Positions 20,780 through 30,396 of a stretch of DNA of 64,000 nucleotides are shown here, in pieces. The translations under genes and the position numbers were made by a program. Origin of the DNA: Lepraria neglecta (taxonomy: Eukaryota; Ascomycota; Lecanoromycetes; Lecanorales; Stereocaulaceae). The stretch lies in assembly GCA_033220425.1 (NCBI GenBank), contig CM065647.1, positions 3,968,001-4,032,000 on the forward strand, in the 5' to 3' direction. Numbering within the stretch: position 1 is the first letter of the stretch; the number at the start of each line of letters is the position of its first letter. The notes under the pieces are model-generated. The model had not been told where the DNA came from. It searched no databases and was given only the letters and a program-made list of their open reading frames with translations.

Positions 20780-22430
20780 CTATCTAGTACCGTATTCCTG
20801 GAAGAACTCATTTGCTCTCGACCTAATCTCTGGCAGCTTATGCCAGCTGCTAAGATCGACGTCCCCCAACCCTTCAACGTTAAGTCTAAAGTATTTGACT
20901 CTCAGCTCTTCGTACTCCGGGTCTCCCATGACCTCACTATATTTTGCTTCCGTGTCGGTGGCAAGTCTTTTCAGAGTCTTGACTAGTCCGATCATTCCAG
21001 GACGATAAGTAGGATTTTTAGTCGTTCCAGTGCCAATACGCACAAGGCAACGCACGTGTGCATTGCCTAGTGGACCTCGAAGTTCCTTGAGAAGCTCTAA
21101 AATGGGGTTGTTGTTCTTCATGGCACCATCAAAAAATGTTGACGAGCCTACTTCTGCTGTAGGGAAATATGTAGGAGCGGCGGCAGTAGCTCGTGCGGCT
21201 TGAATGAATATGCATGTGCAAGGCGGTTCCCATTGCTGTCCAAGAATCTCGTAGGATCGAAATCTCACACAGTTGTGGGTATCAGTATCAACGGCACATA
21301 CGAATCTATTGACCTAATTAGAAATATAGCTTATTAGGGATTGACGAAAGACGTCAAACTTACACCTTACAACTACAATCTGAAGGGTCTTGAAGCTTGG
21401 CATCCTGTGCTCTCCCTCTCAAATTTTCCGCCTCTGAAATTGGAAGCCGATAATGTAAATTTTCACTGATGGCGTTCTCTAGGGTAATATCCATGCGCTG
21501 GATATAGTTCAGCATCTCGATACTTAGCGATTGAAATAATTGACTCGTAACGACTTACTAAACGACTAAGCATAATCGCGACCAAGCTGCTGGCAATAAC
21601 CCATGTTAGGCGGGTCTTAACCTGATCACAAGCTGATTGACATCGAAACATACCTTCCAGTACCAGTTCCGCAAATGAGGTCAAAATATTCACATGGTCT
21701 GGGAAGGTCCATAAGACGCCTTTTCCGTTGGATAGCATACATCAGACCCCTCAAGACCAGCAAGCTTGAGACAGCGGACGCCGCCACCGTTTGAAATATG
21801 ATGAGATAGGACTCAGGCATTGCCCATGGACGCTTACCAACACACAGTATTCTTAGGCCTCCTGTATCGTCACCGCGGACTGACGAATGGGGAGGCCAAT
21901 CTTCGTAAGACTGTAGCTGCTGGAGGCATTGGCGAATCGTCTTCTTCAAGAATGCCGACATTTCAGCATATCCATCTTCGTCTCTGAAGTCAAATGTTCC
22001 CAATTTAGCTTCTTCTACGTCGAGGGAGATAACCTCTGCACCTGCCAAAGCTGCCTGTTCCTAGGTGCTGGTTAGATAGTACTGGTAGAGATAGCTAGGC
22101 CTTTGTCCATGCATAACGCAGATGACTCACACGATCTTTCGCCTTTGATGCTATGTTGACTAAACCGCAAGCAACCCGATAGTTTGAGTTTATCAGCGTG
22201 AGATCCTCGAGCCATGTTGAAGACGCTCGTGGAGTATCGGGCGGTGTTAATATTTTGGAACGGTATGATCTGATACTTCCATTGCAATTGAAAATATCAA
22301 ATGCATAGTCTAGCGTTTTGAAGAAGTCCAATTTTTGCCTAGTCCGGAAAAAAATTACTCCGCTCGTGAACTTGTATACCTGCTGCTTCTCAGGCGTATG
22401 TGTGCTATGCCAGCAGTAGACTGTAGCCAT
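20780..22430 (-). pseudogene. Degenerate patatin-like phospholipase
   Basis: Patatin-domain pieces lie in order: an N-terminal region (22131-22430 and 21838-22060, good 70-nt intron), an oxyanion GGGVR segment, LLVLRGLM, FDLICGTGTG, LVAIMLSRL, and further on QAARATAAAPTYF and the DGAMKNNNP motif that holds the catalytic Asp. Three lesions are seen. The expected acceptor before the GGGVR segment (21791-21792) is AA, not AG. The GGGVR segment and LLVLRG are in different frames. The nucleophile position of GxSxG (codon at 21662-21664) is Gly instead of Ser. Patatin proteins hydrolyse lipids; this copy is probably inactive. The lesions are seen directly; calling it a pseudogene is inference, and a sequencing error could explain only the frame change. 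Confidence 0.6.
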
Positions 22431-23274
22431 TTTAACTAACTCTCAGAAATGCTGGAATGCAAACCCGCGTGATGATGTTGTTGCCGACTCCTCTGCCAAC
22501 GAAAATCAACGGACGATAGCGTTGCTGCATGTTGAGCTCGGATCAGCGTTTGGGCACCATGAGTATTAGTAATATGCCAACCCCAGTTTCATGTTTTCTT
22601 ATAGCGCAAATATCAGTAATCAAAGCATTGGAAATTTCTCTCTCGTAACGCAAAGTATGGTCACAGAACCGTATGCAAAAGTCGTGATCCTAGCATGAGG
22701 GATATCATGTTTGAGAGGTCACCCAGCCAGCATCTCCCTGATTCCTCGCGCCATGGATCAGCCGGGTCCGCTCCATGGACTGCCACTATATCTACGATAT
22801 CTTTACCAAAGTCTCCACTCTCCATTCCGCTATCTGGCTGGTAGAGGACGTGAATGCTATGCTAATCAGGCTGGCTTGAGGTATCCATGTTTGAATTGAG
22901 GATTGTAAGATCGGACGAGAAGAAACGAAGCTGTAGTATGTACATACTGATAGCCGCACAGTGTAAGCACACCGGAGTACAAACCAGGTCGTATTTTCAT
23001 GTAGAGTGAGACGATTTATTTCGAAGAGGGCGTGCGGTCCAACTGCCAGCGGCTTGGACTAACTTATTCCAGCCCTAGGGCTTACTCTCAGCTCGCCATT
23101 GGCTCCCTCATTGAGGCTCTGGTCGGGAGGCGTTTGGGCCTTAGCCGTCGGTTTGGAGCCTCATTGCAGGCAAGATCTTGGCAGACTGAGAGACTCTAGC
23201 TTCGAAAGCTACTAGACGAAACAGCAACGTAGACCACATGATTTCATATGGCGATCGCAATCTCACTGATATCT
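22431..23274. other. Intergenic stretch
   Basis: This lies between the patatin remnant start and the oxidosqualene cyclase stop codon. No coding pattern, RNA gene or marked repeat is visible. Confidence 0.4.
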
Positions 23275-25686
23275 TTACACGAGTTTAGGATTACCATACC
23301 TCTTGGCAAACATGCCTAGCGCTTTTATGGGAAAAGTGAACTTGTAGTTCGGATAGGAAATCATGCTATGCTCTCTGTCAGCTAGACCATCCCAGATCGC
23401 AATAAAGGACGAACGACGATCAGAAGATTGCACCTACACGCTCTTATTAAACACCCCCTCAATTCCCTCCTGCAACCATTCTCCATTCCTCTGCTGCCGT
23501 CCCATTATCAGCTTCACAGCTCTCTCGATAGGCTCTCGATCCGGGTATTCCGCAACCATTAACCCAATAATCGCCCAGCTAGTCATGACGACCTGGCTTT
23601 CGCGCTGTACATAGACGCCCATCTCGCAACTCTTATAGCTCTCTCCCCATCCGCCATCATCTCTCTGCTTGCCGATGAAGAACTCACATGCCTTAGCGAC
23701 ACGAGGACTATTGGTGTAGTTTTCACCCACGGAAGCGAAAGACTCAAGAGCGAACATGCCTGCGTAGGTGAAGCAAATGCCCCAGCTGCCATACCATGAT
23801 CCATCAGGGCGTTGGGCTTTGCGGATGTATTTGAGAGCGCCGTCAAGTGCTCTTGAGATGTCTGACTTCCGATAGCTAGGGTCGTGTTTCGAGAAGAGGC
23901 GGAGCGCTGTGACGACTGCTGTACTGCATTCAGGATAGTCGTACTCGACCATTATCCTGCCAAAGACCTCAGCTGCGTTGAGCACCTCTAAATATTCGGA
24001 GCCTCGTGTGGGCTCGTATGACGCAAATCCCCCGGATGCATTTTGCATTGTTAGCAGTGTATCGATCGCGTCTTGAATCCTCTCATCGGAGACCTGCTTA
24101 GGATATCCAGGCAGGCGCTGTAACATAAGCACAGCTTTCAGTGCTTCACTAGTGGTATCGCTGACAGTGTACCCCTGCGTTTTGGTGCTGAAAGCCCATG
24201 CACCCTTCCGCCGCTGCCGATAACAAACATCTTGCTCCATGCAGTTCTCCCTGATTTGCTGGTCTTCCAGAAATTCCAGCGCTTTAGTCAGCATCGGCTT
24301 CCATTTTGGATCCTCAGCCAGTCCAGCTTCCACAACCGCCTGGACTAGCCAAGACGTATCCCACGTCTGCACTCCATTGGTGCCATTGACAAGCATGCCT
24401 TCGTGCTTCATCCAAAGAAATTCAGGCAGGCGCTCTCGGTGACGCTTTACGGGGTAGCTGTCGGGCCCATCGTGGATGTAACAAGCGACCATGTTCATTG
24501 GCGAGCTGACGGGAGCCAGGTTAGCGAAATCGGTGTTTTCATCTTCCCGCTGGATCAAGTCAAATGTCCAGTCTTCAGCCCACTTTTTGATAGGGTCGGT
24601 CCGGAGGAATGGAATCCATATGTAGACGAGAATCCAATTGATGATGGTGAGTATTAATGATTTCGGGTGGTAATTATCTCGAGGTGAAATGCTGTTACGA
24701 TGCGATGCGAAATTGACGGACGAGTACGATTGGGTATAAATCTCTTCGCGAATTCGTCGAACCAAGGGGTTTGAGGGGAAAACGAACTTCGTAGAGTAAA
24801 TATATGACATCGGCAGAAAGACTTGGCGCATGTGTATCCACCACCGCCAAGGAGCGAACGGCACCCAATCTGGAACAAGCCTGTGTCCAGGTATCAGCGC
24901 TGCTACAATTACCCCCATGGATTTGTCCAATAGCATACCATAGCTCTGGAGGCACAGGATTGACAGCATCCCACTCCATCACGCCCAGAACAGCGAGCCA
25001 GAACTTCGCCCAATGTGGCCCATTGACCGCTCCCCCAAGTTTATGCAGCATGCCCCTCGCCTTGATCATCCTCTTGTCCTCTTCGTCCGCACCCAATAAC
25101 CTCAGCACAACATAGGTCATCGTAGTCCCATAAGCCGTGCTCTCCCCCTCAATATGTAGACCCCACCCTCCATCTTCGGGACTCTGTCTTGCGAAAAGAT
25201 ACCGCTTCATCTCGACAGCAATTGGCTTCGGTATTGGCGTATTCGTGACATACCACGCAAATACCATGCCGGGAAGGAGAAACATGGGGCCTCCATATTC
25301 GCAGGCCCAATTGCCTGGTGGTAGCTGTAGCTGTGAGAAGAAGGAGAGAGCGTTTTGGACGGAGTCTGTTGGTGTCTTGGGTGGAGGGAGGTCAGGCAGG
25401 TCCTAGAGCAGCTTCGTCAGTCATAGCATCCCTCGAGCTGGAAGTTGGGACTGACCAGTGGCAGTCCTAGGAAGTATTTGTCCGCAGTGCTTTGAGGCCA
25501 GGCTTTGACTTCCTCGTCACTTTCTAGATGATGCCATGTTTGGCAACCACGTTCGTCTAGGAGTCTCCATCGCTGGATGTCTGTCTTCTCCTCTTGCTCG
25601 GTGCTGGGGGTGATGGCAGAGCCATTGCGGTGCTTCTGGTCGGAGACGGCGTTATTATTCAAGCTGCTATGCTTGTTCTTGACCAT
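23275..25686 (-). CDS. Divergent oxidosqualene cyclase (lanosterol-synthase family)
   Basis: Four exons: 25456-25686, 24939-25402, 23438-24880 and 23275-23365, giving 742 residues, the usual length. Repeated QW motifs are present (QSPEDGGW, QNASGGF, QRPDGSW, QRDDGGW, QRNGEW). Conserved segments include PHWAKFWLA, NPVPPELW and FAPWRWWIHMRQVFLPMSY, and the C-terminal FNKSVMISYPNYKF resembles lanosterol synthases. The catalytic motif is SDTTSE: Asp473 is kept, but the next residue, Cys in nearly all such enzymes, is Thr. The segment normally FTYGT reads FTYAG. It therefore cyclises 2,3-oxidosqualene or a similar epoxide, with product uncertain. It may be a specialised paralogue and not the housekeeping ERG7; a second copy in the genome would settle that. 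It lies on the endoplasmic reticulum or lipid particles by family. Confidence 0.85.
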
Positions 25687-26050
25687 TTCTATTCATGTAT
25701 AGCTGCGTCAGCGGCTCCAACCTAGGTGTCCTCTCCACTGCCCCTTGTTTACGAAGTTGAAAAAGTGAAGGCTGAATGAGCTACCAGCGGAAAGAACTCC
25801 GCATTTGCTAGCGCCATTAGGCGTCATGGATGTATACAAAGTAATACAGCACGATGGTCACGGTGTCCGAGCTCTTAGAGAAGCATAATTGTAGTGGGTA
25901 TTCGCTGCTCTTCAGGCGTTGTGATCCTCCAAAATGTACAATGGCTTCCACATGCGTCCAACCCTTCCAGAAGGCCAATAAACGCTCCATTGTATCATAT
26001 GCTATAGCAATGCCGTTCCATCGAATGCAAAATGCCTTCCCCAAGGCCCC
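25687..26050. other. Intergenic stretch
   Basis: Promoter side of the cyclase gene and 3' side of the next gene, both minus strand. Nothing specific is recognised. Confidence 0.4.
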
Positions 26051-27184
26051 TCAATCGCTCAAATCAGGATTCGCAACGAACAGTCTCCCTCCTCCCATGT
26101 AACCCATAGTATTCGCTCTCTCATCCACACTCCCTCTCCTCCTCAACTCCTCGGACGTCCTCCTCTTCTTCTCCTCAGTCTTCGGCGCCTCCATCTGTCC
26201 CACATTCCCAAAGCTGTTCTCGAGCTCACCCGAGCTTCCACTGTTGTTGCGCTCGTTTGGCGGGAAATAATCTCCTCCATTCTGTTGGTGGTTCCCTGGC
26301 ACAGGCGTCTCTTCCAACTCCGGTATGTCTTCGTTCGGACTGCTTTCTTGGCCAGGTGAACTATTCTGACTATATCTCTTCTGGTGTCTTTGATCAACGC
26401 CCAGCCATCTATCCGAGCTCTTTCCGCTGCCCGTCCGTTGATAGCTTATCCGTCGTCCGCTATCGGTGTCATCGTAGGTATAGCCATCATCGCCCACTTC
26501 ATTTGCACTCAGTCTCAGAGGCACTCCTCCTCCAACCATATTCGCGGAGCTGTATCCCGTACCTTTTGGCAGACCATGATGCCTGATCTTACTCCTTACC
26601 CCCAGGCTGCCACTGCCCATACTGCCGCTTGTACTTGTCCTCCCCTCAGCTGTCTTGCCTGTAATCTCTCTTGCTGCCCGTATCTTAGCCGCTTTGTGTT
26701 GTGCCGCTATTCGCGGATCTTCATGCTGTGATCGGTCGCACCATACTGTAGCCTTCTGCTTTCGCATCAGCGCCACATAACTGCCGGGTGTAATCGACGC
26801 TCCAGATCGAGTGGAGGCATTTCGACTCAGTTGGGAGGAGACGTTGGAAGGCGTTCGAGAGGGAGTGTAGCCCGTAGAGGTCGTAGATTGTGAGGGCGTG
26901 CGTCGTGATGTGGCCATATGATTGGGGTATTGTTGTGATCCTGGCGAGGACGATAACGGCGGTGGTGGTCCTTTGCGTGTATAGATGGAGAAGGAGGAAG
27001 CATTCTGCGGCTGCTGTTTCGAAGCTGAGAAATCACTGTCGGGCACGATAGATTGTCTCAGCGGGCGGAGGTCATTGCGGGATGCGTTCCCGGCGGGCAG
27101 GGACTTCTTGTGGGGGTGCTGCTGCTGCTGATAAGAGGAGGATGGACCTCGAAAATCCACCGTAGTCATTGTTGTTGTCTGCAT
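26051..27184 (-). CDS. Conserved fungal protein of unknown function, largely disordered
   Basis: A single exon of 377 residues. Most of it is Ser/Pro/Gln-rich and low in hydrophobic residues. One compact block near residues 133-173 is likely the conserved part: SYVALMRKQKATVWCDRSQ, then HEDPR and AAKIRAAREI. The C-terminus has a basic-acidic stretch (KTEEKKRRTSEELRRRGS) and ends GGRLFVANPDLSD. No signal peptide or membrane segment is present. I do not recognise a function. It could be a cytoskeletal or RNA-related scaffold, but that is a guess. The start at 27184 is the first ATG; another Met lies five codons on. Confidence 0.7.
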   Translation of the reverse strand: MQTTTMTTVDFRGPSSSYQQQQHPHKKSLPAGNASRNDLRPLRQSIVPDSDFSASKQQPQNASSFSIYTRKGPPPPLSSSPGSQQYPNHMATSRRTPSQSTTSTGYTPSRTPSNVSSQLSRNASTRSGASITPGSYVALMRKQKATVWCDRSQHEDPRIAAQHKAAKIRAAREITGKTAEGRTSTSGSMGSGSLGVRSKIRHHGLPKGTGYSSANMVGGGVPLRLSANEVGDDGYTYDDTDSGRRISYQRTGSGKSSDRWLGVDQRHQKRYSQNSSPGQESSPNEDIPELEETPVPGNHQQNGGDYFPPNERNNSGSSGELENSFGNVGQMEAPKTEEKKRRTSEELRRRGSVDERANTMGYMGGGRLFVANPDLSD

Positions 27185-28261
27185 AGAAGGAGCCGAGAAG
27201 GCTTCGGATGATATGTGGAAGGTATGACATCAATTGATATGGAATCCTTGCTTTTGCTAGTGAACAAGGATGTGAATATTGCGTGCGGTGGGTGCTGGGT
27301 TGCTCCTGTCAACGCTGCAAGAGTGTGAAAGCTCGGACAGTGAAACTTCACGACGTTATGATATTTGCGATGGCGGTTGGCCTGATGTCAACGTCTCGTT
27401 TGTGTTGCAGGATTTCTTTTGCTCCACGTATATACACTTTCGTCACCAAACAATGCTCGAGCATCGGCAAATGCAGTCCGACCAGTATTCTAGTCGCCCA
27501 TGACTAACATGTATCTCATTTGCGGGCAGGCTGGAGCTGCGACAATGAAATCTGATTGGTTGCGTCTCTACAATAAGGTGAGTAGACTATGTCAATTGCA
27601 GATATGTTGACGCCGGCTGATGTCAGACACTGAGTCCGAACAATAGCGAAAATAGATGCTGCTGTCAGGGAGCAGCTCAGAGAACCGACCATCTTCTGTA
27701 AACGCCATGTACTTTGTACCAAGGGAATACGGTCTACCCAGTCATCCTGCTGGTCAAAGCGTAGCGCGTTCTAGGCTTGCGATTACTGCCTAAGGCTACT
27801 CTGATATCTGCGACTATTCATGCAGGTTCTTCTCGACTCTGCCAACCAAAAGCCACCATTTTCCACGAGCACCACCGAATGTGCTGGCTTGAATGATAGT
27901 GCAATGAGGCTCGCTCTACCGACATCCACCTTATCTCTACGCACTGCTCATGTGCGAAGGCAATCATTGTCTACATTAGACGTTTCTGGCGAACTCGTAA
28001 TCATGATGTAGCTTCTACAATCCGAGATCCGCCGTGGAAACGTGCTAGATGTTGTATCGATCACAAACATCTTTGGCCAGGAAGCCGGGGACAGCTCCGC
28101 CTTGAAAAGTAGTAATCCAAGCAAAGTTAGACTTCTAGCACGCATGATGCTTCTCTGCTTCAAGATGCCTATCTCCTCATCAACATCCCGAAAAAGGGTA
28201 TTCTAGCTGCATCCTCTGTATCAAGTTATGTGACATTGTGATTGGTTCATGAATAAGTCGG
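27185..28261. other. 1.1-kb intergenic region
   Basis: This separates two minus-strand genes. It contains the promoter of the disordered protein gene. Short frames at 27279-27722 and 27820-28163 have no motif support. Confidence 0.4.
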
Positions 28262-29266
28262 CTATGGCAGACTATAGCCACCGTCCACAATGATGTCTGT
28301 GCCCGTTGTGTAGCTCGATATGTCAGACGCCAGGTAAAGATATGCTCCTTTAAGCTCATGGGCTTCTCCCTCCCGTCCCATCGGGATCTTGTCCCTCCAT
28401 ATCGACTTCGTCTCTGGGGGTACGAAATCGGAGATCTCGGTTGCCATGTAGCCAGGCGAAATCGTATTGGCCCTTGCAAATCCGACCATTTCGACCGCTA
28501 TCGACTTCACGAAATGTATAATCGCCGCTTTTGCCCCATTATACGCTGCCTGTAGCTGCGGTATGTTGACAATGTGACCGCTCATACTGGCAGTAGCAAT
28601 GAAACTGCCAGAGTAAAAGTTTTCCAGCTTCTTGCCGTTCAAGTCTGTTCCTTCTTTCTTCTGTCGTCTCCAGTGCTGGCCAGCGGCGTACGCGCAGTAG
28701 TATACACTGTCCATATCTGTAGCCATAACCTTTCGGTAGTGATCGATTTCTCCGTCGAGGAAGTTCCCTTGTGTCCATGGTATTCCCGCATTAGCAACCA
28801 TAATATCCAAACGGCCATTAAATTCTTCAACAATCTGATCGACCACCTCTTTAACGTGCTTTTGGTCCGTTACGTCAACTTGGTACGCTCGACCTAGTAA
28901 CAAAACATTTATCAGCGAAGCTCCTTTTACAGCCAGTGCCACCGTTGTCACATTTGACTCCATATTCCTCTTCTATTTCTTTGGCACGGTCGAGAGCCTT
29001 CTTGTTTCCATGGTACCAAATAGCCACGTTCGCGCCTGTTTCAGCTAAAGCCTGGGCAACGGCCAGACCGATACCCGCACCCGCGCCTGTATGCCTCAGC
29101 AACCGTTCTTTGGGCTGCATGGCCAAGGTGAAGCACCTGTGACAATGGCCGTCTTGCCCTTATTGTTGAAGAGAGGGAACACCTTTTCTTCCTGAGGAGC
29201 GACAGTGTTGTAATGCTTGAAGCTACCACTCCCATCCTTCAAGGGGGTTGTAGTGTCCGCCATCAT
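28262..29266 (-). CDS. Short-chain dehydrogenase/reductase, sorbitol/xylulose-type
   Basis: Exons 29137-29266, 28952-29086 and 28262-28893 give 298 residues. The exon joins restore TAIVTGAGAGIGLAVAQAL (nucleotide-binding TGxxxGxG) and VKCRAYQVDVTD. The catalytic tetrad region is complete: NAGIPW, the serine in TASMSGHI, and YNGAK (Tyr and Lys). ISPGYMATEI and the C-terminal DIIVDGGYSLP follow. The pattern is that of fungal NADP-dependent polyol dehydrogenases (sorbitol utilisation or L-xylulose reductase type), about 35 residues longer at the N-terminus than usual. The frame stays open upstream to 29512 with a hydrophobic segment, so a membrane-anchored longer form starting at 29416 is possible. 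The first intron has a weak GTGCTT donor. Confidence 0.8.
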
Positions 29267-30396
29267 GGGTGAGGGGACTTGGTGGGTCGATATGGGTTCG
29301 GAGTGGGTTGCAGGAGACTTGTTCTGGTTCAGTCCAAGGTATATTGCAAGAGAGAGGGTGACTGACACGAAGAGAAAGGAGAGAAAACATAATGCAGGCG
29401 GACTCTTTAACTTCATAGGCTGTCGAGCGAACAGACTTAACTGGCAATGGCGAGCAGTCGATGTTTGGGAGAGAAAGGCTATGGAGACTCGCGATCTGTA
29501 AGCAGATCGCACATGAAGAAGCTCGGGCCGACCTGCCTATTCATGACTCAGCAGGTCTTCGAGTACCCGCTGGCCTTCGAAATAGAATCTTTGCTGTTAC
29601 ATATATTATTTGAACTTATAAAAAGCTCGAACAGTGGCTACTTTTCTTTGAGGCACTGGGGCATGCTTTGGCTGAACCGAGTTGTGTAGGAGGTTCCCGA
29701 AGTACAATCAATACACATGGGATTATTCACCTGTCCTTTTCTACCAGTCTAACCTGTTCTTTTTCGCGCGAGGTCCAATGTAAGAGCTCTTACAGCTGAA
29801 AGGGGTTCCGAAGCCGTCAGAGAAAGTATGGACCAGAGTACGGACCATGAATGTGCCTTCCTACTGTCAACAACGCCCTCCATCTCAGGCGCTCCTTCTC
29901 TCTCCAGCAGGATAAGCAGGTAATCTGGACTCTTCAAATCAATTGTTACAAACCCACTCGAATGTTGTTGCGGTGGTAGCAACAGCTTCCAGTCTCTGTC
30001 GGGGCAATGATTACTGTTCGACTCCTGTCCACGCTTTGTGATCTTGATCAGCGCCTTGAAAACGAAATCAAGTAGTAGGTAGATTGAACAGATTGAACAG
30101 ATTGCTGAGCGGAGTGCCATTCTTGTTGGATTGGCGTTTACAGACGCGTATTTCATTGTTGACATTCTGCATTCCAAGACCTCATCCCTTGCTTTGCTAT
30201 CGACTGTCGAAAATTTCCTGCTCTACATTTTCGTCGCTCACCATACCTTTAGCAGCTTGCGGGATGCTTTGTGACGTGTCTTCTCAGCTTCGTACATATT
30301 TGCATAGTACCATGCGATGACAGTACGCTTCTGGATCTTATGATAGTTCTTGGGGCTTCGCGGTCCCAAAGCCCCCTTTGACTGACGCCGACCACC
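29267..30396. other. 1.1-kb divergent intergenic region
   Basis: This lies between the dehydrogenase (minus) and the large membrane-anchored protein (plus). A frame at 29749-30177 minus has no motif. A short tandem repeat lies at 30081-30107. AT-rich, TATA-like sequence occurs near 29599-29625. Confidence 0.4.
30081..30107 (+). repeat. Nearly three copies of a 9-bp unit
   Basis: Two exact copies of agattgaac and a third partial one, 290 bp upstream of the start at 30397. No function is claimed. Confidence 0.5.

Noticed and set aside
23275-25686. Squalene-hopene cyclase
   Set aside because: The catalytic motif has one Asp (SDTTSE), not DxDD, and the QW repeats and C-terminus match oxidosqualene cyclases.
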